64,000 nucleotides of DNA from Bacteroidota bacterium (GTDB lineage Bacteria > Bacteroidota > Ignavibacteria > Kryptoniales > JAKASW01). The notes beneath the pieces were generated by a model. It did no database searches. It saw nothing but the letters and a program-made list of their open reading frames with translations, and was not told the origin of the DNA. The stretch lies in assembly GCA_021845665.1 (NCBI GenBank), contig JAJZVO010000011.1, positions 21,951-85,950 of the forward strand, written 5' to 3'. Shown one piece after another: positions 20,636 through 29,001 of this stretch; the first letter of the stretch is position 1; the number at the start of each line of letters is the position of its first letter. Made by a program: the position numbers and the translations under genes.

Positions 20636-21226
20636 ATGGCTTATCAGGCTAAGAATTACAGTCATCTAATCGGAATGGAAGGTTTCTCGAAACAACTTCT
20701 TGAGAACCACTTCACACTGTACCAGGGGTATGTTACAAACACCAACAAGGTCGCGGACATTCTTTCGCAAATGTTGATAGACGGGAAGACCGGCACTCCG
20801 GAATATGCCGAGCTAAAGAGAAGGTTCGGATGGGAATTCAACGGAATGCGTCTGCACGAATATTACTTCGACAACCTCGGCGGGAAGGAACCTCTTGCAA
20901 AGGGGAGCAAACTTAACGCGGCGCTCGAGAAGCAGTTCGGAAGCTATGCGAACTGGGAGGCCGACTTCAAAGCAGCCGGAAGCATGAGAGGAATCGGCTG
21001 GACGCTTCTCTACCTGGACGGGACAAACGGAACCCTCTATAACGAGTGGATCAACGAACACGACATGGGACATCTTGCGGGCTGTACCCCGATAGTCGTA
21101 CTCGATGTTTTCGAACACGCATTCATGATTGACTACGGATTGAAACGCGGCGACTACATTGCCGCATTCATGAAGAACCTCAATTGGAAAGAAGCAGCCG
21201 CGCGTTTCGACAAAGCGCAGAAGTAA
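20636..21226 (+). CDS. divergent Fe/Mn-family superoxide dismutase
   Basis: LENHFTLYQGYVTNTN, MRLHEYYFDNLGG, VLDVFEHAFMIDYG keep four plausible metal ligands (H,H,D,H). Confidence 0.85.
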   Translation: MAYQAKNYSHLIGMEGFSKQLLENHFTLYQGYVTNTNKVADILSQMLIDGKTGTPEYAELKRRFGWEFNGMRLHEYYFDNLGGKEPLAKGSKLNAALEKQFGSYANWEADFKAAGSMRGIGWTLLYLDGTNGTLYNEWINEHDMGHLAGCTPIVVLDVFEHAFMIDYGLKRGDYIAAFMKNLNWKEAAARFDKAQK

Positions 21227-21246
21227 AACTAAAGGTGGAGGACACC

Positions 21247-21669
21247 ATGAAATACTTAAAGATCGCTGCACTGGTCTTCACGGCAGTATTGTCCACAGCC
21301 GCGATGACACAGGCGCAGCAAATGAAATCGATGAAGGGCATGGGCGGCATGCACAACATGCGCATGGCTATGGCTACAACCGGTAAGACGACGACTCTGA
21401 AAGGAGAGGTTGTCGATCTTAGCTGCTACCTTACAAAAGGGTTGCACGGAATGAGCCACGCAGAATGTGCTGCAAAATGCATTCGAAGCGGCCTGCCTGT
21501 TGGAATTTTGAGCAACGGGCGGGTGTACATCGCGATGACCGCAAATCATGAACCCGCAAATTCTCTTCTCGAGCCTTACGCCGCGAAGGAAGTCGAGGTA
21601 ACAGGCATCGTAGCCAGACGGGGAGGCGTCGATATGGTAGCGGTTTCCAAAGTGGTGCCCCTCAAGTAA
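21247..21669 (+). CDS. secreted Met/His/Cys-rich small protein of unknown function
   Basis: GGAGGACACC-ATG; signal peptide; VVDLSCYLTKGLHGMSHAECAAKCIRSGLPVGIL. Confidence 0.7.
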   Translation: MKYLKIAALVFTAVLSTAAMTQAQQMKSMKGMGGMHNMRMAMATTGKTTTLKGEVVDLSCYLTKGLHGMSHAECAAKCIRSGLPVGILSNGRVYIAMTANHEPANSLLEPYAAKEVEVTGIVARRGGVDMVAVSKVVPLK

Positions 21670-21698
21670 CAATCGCGGCAAATTCCTTAACAGCAGAA

Positions 21699-21730
21699 GA
21701 AAGGCGGTCGTCCAGACCGCCTTTCTCATT
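21699..21730 (+). terminator. intrinsic terminator after the SOD gene pair
   Basis: GAAAGGCGGTC-GTCCA-GACCGCCTTTC, 11-bp stem, T-rich tail. Confidence 0.8.
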
Positions 21731-21924
21731 TCCTCATCGCACGGGACTTCTATGACCGGCGATTCTCCTGGATTGAGTAAGCCTCCTGACTTTCCGCCGT
21801 TCGGTTTAACGCGCGAGGAAAGAGCCGGCGACAAACAGTTTAAATAGTCATGAATTCCACCCATCTGAACTGAGTGCTTCTCCGCGAGTACCGGGGGTCA
21901 TTCGAAATTCGACCAAGCCGAGAA

Positions 21925-22590
21925 TCAGGACGATCCCTTCGGAAGCTTCTTCACAAAGTCGACCAATATTCTTGCGGTGAGTCCCCAGATCGGGCCTTCG
22001 GAAGTCTTGTAAACGAAGATTTTGTGCTTGAATCCTCCCCATCCATCCCAGTAGCGTCGGGGCAGTCCAAGCTCCTTCGCCGGAAACAGGACCACGTCTT
22101 CTCCCGTCGACTTGTCCTTGTACCGCGGATGGACTTCTGTAATCACCGTATAAACTTCGGGACCATTAACCTGGAAATATGACACCGGGACAAGAAAAGC
22201 CCTTTCTACTTCCGAAGAGTTCCAAGTTATGGAAGAGGGTTCTACGTCCGCGACTCCAACAAACACGTGCACCATGGCACCCATCGGTGCGAAGACTGAA
22301 TCGAGACGTCCTATAACTGTAATCTTCTCCGCTGGGATACCCACTTCCTCTTGAGTTTCGCGAAGGGCCGTGGCTTGAAGTGATTCGTCCAATTTATCGT
22401 GACCGCCGCCAGGCAACGAAATTTCCCCTCCCTGCCTTATCGAATTAGCCCGCTTCTCGAACAGGATGTGGAATTCTCCGCCGACCGGAATGAGGAGCAA
22501 TAGGACTACAGAGACAAAATAATCTTCCCCTTGTATGACAGGGCTCTCGGGCAATGCCGCCCGCAGCTTTTCCAGTTCATCGATCTTCAT
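21925..22590 (-). CDS. NUDIX hydrolase (CoA pyrophosphatase-like)
   Basis: SLPGGGHDKLDESLQATALRETQEEVGI NUDIX box. Confidence 0.92.
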   Translation of the reverse strand: MKIDELEKLRAALPESPVIQGEDYFVSVVLLLLIPVGGEFHILFEKRANSIRQGGEISLPGGGHDKLDESLQATALRETQEEVGIPAEKITVIGRLDSVFAPMGAMVHVFVGVADVEPSSITWNSSEVERAFLVPVSYFQVNGPEVYTVITEVHPRYKDKSTGEDVVLFPAKELGLPRRYWDGWGGFKHKIFVYKTSEGPIWGLTARILVDFVKKLPKGSS

Positions 22591-23447
22591 TTGTGACTGA
22601 CTTCTAAGAACATATTGTCTATCAATCTTGTCCGTCCGAACCTGGCAGCGAGAAGAGCCAATACCCGTTTCAGCGCTCCCGCTTCCTCGACTCTGGTGAA
22701 CGTATCCGGGTTCACAAAGCTTATATAATCGATCTTCCCTTGGGATTCAGCCGTGATATGCCTTAACATTTCGGATCTGACTCGTGTAAATTGCCTTTCT
22801 CCGTCTCGGACGATTTGCTGCGCTAGGTTTAGAGAGCGGTAAAGCACGGTCGCCTCCTTCCTGTTTTCTTCAGAAAGGTAAACGTTCCTCGAACTCAGCG
22901 CCAGTCCATCTTCCTCACGGACTATTGGTGCAACTATCATGCTCACGTCGAAGTTCAGGTCCGACACCATCCTCCTTATGATGAACGCCTGCTGTGCATC
23001 CTTCTGTCCGAATACCGCCACATGCGGCTTGACTATGTTGAACAGTTTGGCGACCACCGAGGCGACTCCCTTGAAGTGGGTGGGCCTGAATTCGCCCTCG
23101 AGAATGTGAGAGACCTCCTCTGTCTCGACGAATACGAGCTCCTTTTCGGGATACATCACTTTGTCTTCCGGCGCGAAAATTATGTCGACTCCTCGCGCCT
23201 CAGCCAGCTTACTGTCTCGGGCAAAATCCCTCGGGTAAGTCGACAAATCTTCGTGCGGAGCAAATTGCGATGGGTTCACATATATCGACAACACGACAAC
23301 ATCTGCATTCTTCTTAGCTTCGTCCACAAGACTTAGATGGCCTTCGTGAAGATATCCCATCGTCGGCACGAGAGCGATTTTCTTCCCGCTCGCACGCAAG
23401 TCGTCGGCAGTTCGCTGCATTTTGAAAATGTCGCTAATTATCTTCAT
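22587..23447 (-). CDS. panC: pantoate--beta-alanine ligase
   Basis: VPTMGYLHEGHLSLV, VSIYVNPSQFAP, FGQKDAQQAFIIRRMV. Confidence 0.96.
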   Translation of the reverse strand: MKIISDIFKMQRTADDLRASGKKIALVPTMGYLHEGHLSLVDEAKKNADVVVLSIYVNPSQFAPHEDLSTYPRDFARDSKLAEARGVDIIFAPEDKVMYPEKELVFVETEEVSHILEGEFRPTHFKGVASVVAKLFNIVKPHVAVFGQKDAQQAFIIRRMVSDLNFDVSMIVAPIVREEDGLALSSRNVYLSEENRKEATVLYRSLNLAQQIVRDGERQFTRVRSEMLRHITAESQGKIDYISFVNPDTFTRVEEAGALKRVLALLAARFGRTRLIDNMFLEVSHK

Positions 23448-23605
23448 AGCCTTCTTCTCTTCTCATTGAAAGAAAAGACACACGGATATCACGGATTAAG
23501 CCGGTCCCCTCGAACACGGTTGCCTGATCAATCAAGCCCGTGAAAATCAGCATCCTCTCTGCGAACCGGTTTCCATTCTCAACGTTCCGCGTCCCGTTCT
23601 CCATT

Positions 23606-24511
23606 CTAAATTATTCGCTTCCCCATCGCGGACGCTATGACTTCAGTTGCGAATTCAGCCGACTGGTTCTTGATATCGAAAATTGGGTTCACCTCCGTCA
23701 CTTCGAGCGAACTCATGCAAGCGCAGTCGGCAATATTCTCCATAATGAGATGAGTCTCGCGGTAGCTCAGTCCTCCAGGCGACGGCGTTCCGACACCGGC
23801 GGCAACCGAGGGATCCACCGAGTCGATATCGAAGCTGATGTGGAGGAGATCCACCTTATCTTTCATTTCTTTCAACACGCGACCGATGATCCTGTGGGCA
23901 CCATACTTATCGATGTCCGACATCGTGTAATGCGCGATACCGGTCCGCCGCACGATTTCCTTCTCAGCCTTGTCGATGTTCCGCACGCCTATCAGCACTG
24001 CATTCTTCGGATCGACTTTCCTGAAATCACCACCTATCGTCGTAAGCTCCACCGCTCCCTCTCCGAGAACTGCAGCGAGAGGCATGCCATGTATGTTTCC
24101 GGATGGCGTTGTCTCGTGCGTGTTCATGTCCGCGTGTGCGTCGATCCATATCACTCCGAACCTCAAGTTGTGCTTGCGGGCAAAACTCGAAAGCCCTGAG
24201 ATCGTTCCCATAGCGATCGAGTGATCTCCTCCCAACACAAGCGGGAATTCATTGTTTTCCATTATCCCTTCGACCTTGTGGGACAGGAGGGTGCTCACCC
24301 TGACTATTTCAGGCAGGTACTTTAGCTTGTGGTTGTCGATTTCCTGGCTTTCCGGCACTTTGACAGGTATGTCGCCATCGTCAATGACGGTGTGGCCGAT
24401 CTCGCGCAGTCTTTCCGCGAGTCCCGCTATCCGCAATGCCGATGGTCCCATATCGACACCGCGCCTGCCAGCCCCAAGATCCATTGGTACGCCGACTATA
24501 CGTATGGTCAT
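23606..24511 (-). CDS. arginase-family hydrolase
   Basis: GGDHSIAMGT, WIDAHADMNT, SFDIDSVDPSVAAGVGTPSPGG. Confidence 0.93.
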   Translation of the reverse strand: MTIRIVGVPMDLGAGRRGVDMGPSALRIAGLAERLREIGHTVIDDGDIPVKVPESQEIDNHKLKYLPEIVRVSTLLSHKVEGIMENNEFPLVLGGDHSIAMGTISGLSSFARKHNLRFGVIWIDAHADMNTHETTPSGNIHGMPLAAVLGEGAVELTTIGGDFRKVDPKNAVLIGVRNIDKAEKEIVRRTGIAHYTMSDIDKYGAHRIIGRVLKEMKDKVDLLHISFDIDSVDPSVAAGVGTPSPGGLSYRETHLIMENIADCACMSSLEVTEVNPIFDIKNQSAEFATEVIASAMGKRII

Positions 24512-24711
24512 CTTCCTCTCTATTTTTTAGGGAGAAATTCGAAATCCGAAATCTTAGGCATCGATAAAACGCACAATTCAAAAAGGAAAAAAACTCCAAG
24601 GCCGCACTTCCACCTGCGGGCAGAACCTTCAATCGCTGGTCGAGTTCCTGACATTCATCTTAAGGTTCGGGAAAAGCGCTTGTATTCAAGTACCTCCCCG
24701 GCGCAATTCGC

Positions 24712-25551
24712 TCACGACGCGAGCAGGTCCAACAATTGCGTGATTTTCCCTTTCAGTTCCTTCCTGTGGACGATCATGTCTACAAACCCTTTATCGAGGA
24801 CGAACTCAGATCTCTGAAACCCTTCCGGGAGGTCTTTCCCAACCGCCTGCTTTATGACTCTTGGTCCGGCAAATCCGATCAGGGCTTCGGGTTCCGCTAC
24901 ATTGAAATCGCCGAGCATGGCGAAACTCGCGGTGACTCCGCCGCTTGTCGGGTCGGCAAGTATAGAAATATACGGGAGCCCCGCCTTGTGCAGCCGCGTA
25001 AGCCTGGCGCTCGTCTTCGCCATCTGCATGAGTGACAGCGCCGCCTCCATCATTCGCGCGCCGCCGCTCTGAGATATCAGCACGAGAGGTAGTTCCAGTT
25101 TGACCGCACGATCTATGGACCGGGCAACCTTCTCACCGACGACTGAGCCCATGCTCCCACCGATGAATTTAAAATCCATGCATCCGAATACTACCGGATG
25201 GCCGTTGATCTCGCCGGTTCCGGTCCTGATCGCGTCGGTGAGACCGGTCTTTTTCTGTGCCTCCGCAAGTCTGGATTTGTAGCTCTTGGTATCGACGAAG
25301 CCGAGCGGATCGTTCGCCTTCAGCTTTTTGTCGATCTCCTTGAAAGTCTTCTTGTCGATCAGGATGCCGATGTACTCCTCGCTCCCGATCCTGAAATGGA
25401 AGCCGCACTTGTTACAGGTCCAGAAGTTGTCTTCGACCTGCGTCCTGTGCAGCATTTCTCCGCACTTCTCACACTTCACCCACGATCCTTCCGGGAGATC
25501 TTTCTTTTCAGCGGACGTGATATTTTGCGTAGAACGTTTGAACCACGACAT
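24712..25551 (-). CDS. accD: acetyl-CoA carboxylase carboxyltransferase beta subunit
   Basis: Zinc ribbon CxxC motifs, SGGARMMEAALSLMQMAKTSA, GFAGPRVIKQAVG. Confidence 0.97.
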   Translation of the reverse strand: MSWFKRSTQNITSAEKKDLPEGSWVKCEKCGEMLHRTQVEDNFWTCNKCGFHFRIGSEEYIGILIDKKTFKEIDKKLKANDPLGFVDTKSYKSRLAEAQKKTGLTDAIRTGTGEINGHPVVFGCMDFKFIGGSMGSVVGEKVARSIDRAVKLELPLVLISQSGGARMMEAALSLMQMAKTSARLTRLHKAGLPYISILADPTSGGVTASFAMLGDFNVAEPEALIGFAGPRVIKQAVGKDLPEGFQRSEFVLDKGFVDMIVHRKELKGKITQLLDLLAS

Positions 25552-26312
25552 CAGCTCTTCTCCACTCCCGATGCCTGCCTCGCTCCATCGGATGAGCCGC
25601 CGGCAGGTATCTCGCGGGATAATTTACTTAAGGGATTCCCCTTGATGGCTACGAAGTCTTTTATGTACAACGGAGCGAGAGACCTCAGATCGGAGAACTC
25701 GCCCCGGTTGAATCTGTCGACTGCCAGCATGGCGACTTCCCTTGCTGACGCGTCCAATACTCTCATCGATTCACTGCCGAACTTCCTGACGACAGCGTCG
25801 TTCGATAGAATCGTGCCTACCCCTTCTCCGACAAAGAGCGTTCCCATGTCGAATTTATCCACAATCTCTTCGGCTTCGGCAATCGCGTAATCTCCGAGCT
25901 TTATGGCACGTGAAGCGTCGATTCTGAAAGAGCCGTAAAAATACTCTTCGGCCCGGGCATGGAGAAGCGGTACAACCACACGCCCTCCTGCGAAATCTCT
26001 TGCCCTGAGGGCCATCGCATCGAGAGTCGGCACCGCCAAAAGCTTCTTATCCAAAGCAAAAACTATCCCTTTGGCCACGCTCAAACCGATCCGCAGACCG
26101 GTGAAACTACCAGGCCCGTTCGATACCGCGACCGCATCGAGGTCCGCGTAATTCAGATGGACGTTTCCCATCATTTCGTTCGCACAGATGACTAACCTCT
26201 CGACATGCACCTGCGGGACGTGAAGTGCCGACTCGGCAATAATCGAGCCGTTGTCGCTCAGCGCGACGGAGCAGACTTTCGTAGCAGTCTCTATGGCAAG
26301 TATCCTGGCCAT
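25551..26312 (-). CDS. tsaB: t6A biosynthesis protein TsaB
   Basis: ILAIETATKVCSVAL, VSNGPGSFTGLRIGLSVAKG. Confidence 0.95.
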   Translation of the reverse strand: MARILAIETATKVCSVALSDNGSIIAESALHVPQVHVERLVICANEMMGNVHLNYADLDAVAVSNGPGSFTGLRIGLSVAKGIVFALDKKLLAVPTLDAMALRARDFAGGRVVVPLLHARAEEYFYGSFRIDASRAIKLGDYAIAEAEEIVDKFDMGTLFVGEGVGTILSNDAVVRKFGSESMRVLDASAREVAMLAVDRFNRGEFSDLRSLAPLYIKDFVAIKGNPLSKLSREIPAGGSSDGARQASGVEKS

Positions 26313-26314
26313 TG

Positions 26315-26743
26315 TTAGTCTCCGCCTTCCGATGATTCGACGATTATCTCACGTGTCGTGTCGTCAACCACGGTAATCTTCACGTCGAAACGCATTTCGG
26401 GGATGATGCCGTCCAGCTTCTCCGCCCATTCAACGAGGCACACACCGCCTGCTTCAGAGTATTCATCGAACCCGATTCCGAGTATTTCTTCTATGTCCTT
26501 TATTCTGTAAAGGTCGATATGGAACACCGGCATCGTGCCATGATACTCGTTGACAATTGTAAAGGTCGGGCTGTTCACGACCTCGTTCACCTTGAACGCA
26601 TCGCAAATTCCCTTGACGAACTGCGTTTTCCCCGCCCCCAGGTCGCCGTATAGCGCCACAAGGCTCCCGGGACGGAGCCGCTTCGCGAATTCATGCCCGA
26701 AATGGACAGTCTCGCCTTCGCTCTTGGATACGTATCTCTCCAT
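26315..26743 (-). CDS. tsaE: t6A biosynthesis ATPase TsaE
   Basis: YGDLGAGKTQFVKGI, SPTFTIVNEY, HIDLYR, EWAEK. Confidence 0.94.
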   Translation of the reverse strand: MERYVSKSEGETVHFGHEFAKRLRPGSLVALYGDLGAGKTQFVKGICDAFKVNEVVNSPTFTIVNEYHGTMPVFHIDLYRIKDIEEILGIGFDEYSEAGGVCLVEWAEKLDGIIPEMRFDVKITVVDDTTREIIVESSEGGD

Positions 26744-26756
26744 CAATATAAGATAC

Positions 26757-28328
26757 TTACCTCGGGTCCAGTATCGCAACCGGAAGTATCATCTCTTCGA
26801 GAGATATTCCCCCGTGCTGGAAACTGTCGTGGTACTGCTCGAGATACTTGTGATAATCAGTGGGATAAACGAAGTAAAAATCCTCCTTGGCGATGATATA
26901 GTTGATCGTCACACCGCGCCTCGGAAGCATATATTCCTCGGGGTTCTTCACAAAGATAGCCTGCCTGTCGTCGCACTTGAGATTTCGTCCGAACTTGTAC
27001 CGCAGGTTTGTTGAAGCTTCTCTGTCGCCAAGCACCTTCGAGCCGCGCATGCTTCTGATACTTCCGTGGTCCGTAGTGACTATGATTGTTGCATCGGTTT
27101 GAGCAAGCGCTTTAAACAGGTCGAGGAGGTAGGAGTGCTGGAACCACGATTTGGTGAGCGAGCGATAGGCGCTTTCGTCCGGAGCTATCTCCTTCAGAAT
27201 GTCCGAATCGGAGCGGGAGTGTGCGAGTATGTCGACGAAATTCACAACTATCGCAGTCAGCGGCTGCTTTGCAAAGCCCGAGATGTTTGAAACGATATTC
27301 TTCCCGAAGTCCGGATCGATGATCTTAATGTACTTCGGATCGACCCGCAGCCTCTTCCTCTGAAGAAGGTCCGCAAGTAGTTCCTTCTCGTTGCGGTTCC
27401 TGCTGGAATCGTCGTCGGAGTTTCCCTTGTCCCAGATCTCAGGGAATCGTTTCTCCATTTCGAGAGGAAGAAGGCCACTGAAAATGGCGTTCCTTGAGTA
27501 CGGTGTCGCAGTGGGTAGTATTGAATAATAGAACTGCTTCGTAATAGAAAACATGTCGTGAAGAAAATCTTCCATGATGAGCCATTGATCGAGACGCATG
27601 CAGTCGATCACCATAAGCACGACTGATTTCCCAGGGACCATCTTCGGCATAACAAATGTTTCAAAAACCTCGTGCGAAAGCTTGGGTCGGTCTGTTTTCT
27701 TCTTGACCCAGTCTTTGTAAACACCGTCGATGTACTTCCCGAACGCCGCATTAGCTGCCCGGCGCTGATCCATCAAGGGCTCCTTCAAGCCAGTCTCCGG
27801 ATGCTCATCGATCTCAAGCTCCCAGTAGGTCAGTTTCTGATGAATGTCTACCCACTCTTCAAAGTCGAGAGCGCCGTCTATGCGAGAGGCGATTTCCCTG
27901 AACTCCGAGACGTAATCTCTCGAAACTCTCTCGCCTTCGATCTTATGACCGTCGATTATCTTCTTAGCGGTCAGGAGTATCTGGCTCGGGTTTACCGGTT
28001 TCGTCAAATAGTCGCTTATTTTCTGGCCTATGGCCTCTTCCATAAGCGATTCAGCTTCGTTCTTTGTAATCATTACAACCGGTATTTCCGGTGCAACTTC
28101 CTTAATGACTTCCAGCGTACTGAGCCCGCCCATTCCTGCCATCATTTCGTCGAGCAGGATCAGGTCGAAAGTCTCATCCCGCAGGTTTTGTTTCACAAGT
28201 TCTATCGCATCCTGACCGTTCGTCGCAGTATCAACGTGAAAGCCCTTGCCTTGAAGGAAGATGACATGTGGTTTCAGAAGCTCGATCTCATCATCCACCC
28301 ATAGGATTCTTCTCTTATCCCCGTACAT
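26757..28328 (-). CDS. porX: REC-PglZ response regulator (PorX-type)
   Basis: N-terminal REC (WVDDEIELLKPH, LLDEMMAGMGG) plus C-terminal PglZ/alkaline-phosphatase-superfamily domain (VIDCMRLDQW, IIVTTDHGS). Confidence 0.9.
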   Translation of the reverse strand: MYGDKRRILWVDDEIELLKPHVIFLQGKGFHVDTATNGQDAIELVKQNLRDETFDLILLDEMMAGMGGLSTLEVIKEVAPEIPVVMITKNEAESLMEEAIGQKISDYLTKPVNPSQILLTAKKIIDGHKIEGERVSRDYVSEFREIASRIDGALDFEEWVDIHQKLTYWELEIDEHPETGLKEPLMDQRRAANAAFGKYIDGVYKDWVKKKTDRPKLSHEVFETFVMPKMVPGKSVVLMVIDCMRLDQWLIMEDFLHDMFSITKQFYYSILPTATPYSRNAIFSGLLPLEMEKRFPEIWDKGNSDDDSSRNRNEKELLADLLQRKRLRVDPKYIKIIDPDFGKNIVSNISGFAKQPLTAIVVNFVDILAHSRSDSDILKEIAPDESAYRSLTKSWFQHSYLLDLFKALAQTDATIIVTTDHGSIRSMRGSKVLGDREASTNLRYKFGRNLKCDDRQAIFVKNPEEYMLPRRGVTINYIIAKEDFYFVYPTDYHKYLEQYHDSFQHGGISLEEMILPVAILDPR

Positions 28329-28471
28329 TTATACTCCTCGTCTGTAAGAACTGTTTATGGACAAAAAAGTTATCTACGGCTCCAGTGAGAAACAAACCGC
28401 CCGATTCCCCCGAATATGTTGGCGGCCTTTTACTATAAGGAAGCACATGGACTGAATCCAGACATTCTTTA

Positions 28472-28499
28472 GGTGGAAAAATCTTAAGATTTTTCCACC
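28472..28499. other. 28-bp perfect palindrome in the porX/ilv divergent region
   Basis: GGTGGAAAAATCTTAAGATTTTTCCACC is exactly self-complementary. Confidence 0.9.
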
Positions 28500-28600
28500 A
28501 AGCATGAGCAGAGTTTACGATGCACCATTCGAAGTCTGATAACGGTCCTTCTCCTTCGCCGGACCGCTAAAGATTTAATGAAGATTTTCCGACCTTAGTA

Positions 28601-28629
28601 TTGACATCGAGCAACCGATTCCGTATACT
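28601..28629 (+). promoter_or_regulatory. sigma70-like promoter for the ilv leader
   Basis: TTGACA (28601-28606), 17-nt spacer, TATACT (28624-28629). Confidence 0.7.
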
Positions 28630-28643
28630 TTATGAAAGAAGAT

Positions 28644-28811
28644 ATGAACGATAGCGGATCAACATATGGCTCTAGTATGGCGGCGAAGAGTATTTCGCTG
28701 CCCGTAACCAATCCAATCGATTCAAATCTTTTTGGCCTCATTTCTCTAATTTCCATTCTAGTTCTCCTCCTCCTAAGCGAGGGGAATATCCTACTCGGCA
28801 TTATCAGCTAA
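28644..28811 (+). CDS. putative Leu/Ile/Val-rich attenuation leader peptide (55 aa; in-frame ATG also at 28632)
   Basis: Reads ..NLFGLISLISILVLLLLSEGNILLGIIS*; 17 of 26 residues L/I/V across codons 29-54; just downstream of the promoter and upstream of ilvB; below the 60-aa ORF cutoff. Confidence 0.6.
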   Translation: MNDSGSTYGSSMAAKSISLPVTNPIDSNLFGLISLISILVLLLLSEGNILLGIIS

Positions 28812-28906
28812 ATAGCCGAAGGTTATTCCCCGAGAGCACGAACCTAACAAAAATCCATTTACATCGACGGGAATAGCCTGAAGCCGAAGGTCTTGCCGAG
28901 GCATTC
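28781..28906 (+). promoter_or_regulatory. candidate attenuator: mutually exclusive stems downstream of the leader peptide
   Basis: 28781-28788 GGGGAATA pairs 28824-28831 TATTCCCC; 28821-28830 GGTTATTCCC pairs 28869-28878 GGGAATAGCC; 28871-28879 GAATaGCCT pairs 28899-28906 AGGCATTC. Confidence 0.5.
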
Positions 28907-29001
28907 GAGGTCGGTAACATAAGTGATGATCTGGTCCAAGATTTTTGGACAACGAAATGCGGACCACGGTCAATATCATAACAAAACACGGAGACAACAT
29001 A

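Noticed and set aside
28595-28801. 68-aa minus-strand ORF
   Set aside because: Antisense to the L/I/V-rich leader ORF and promoter; no RBS or recognisable domain.
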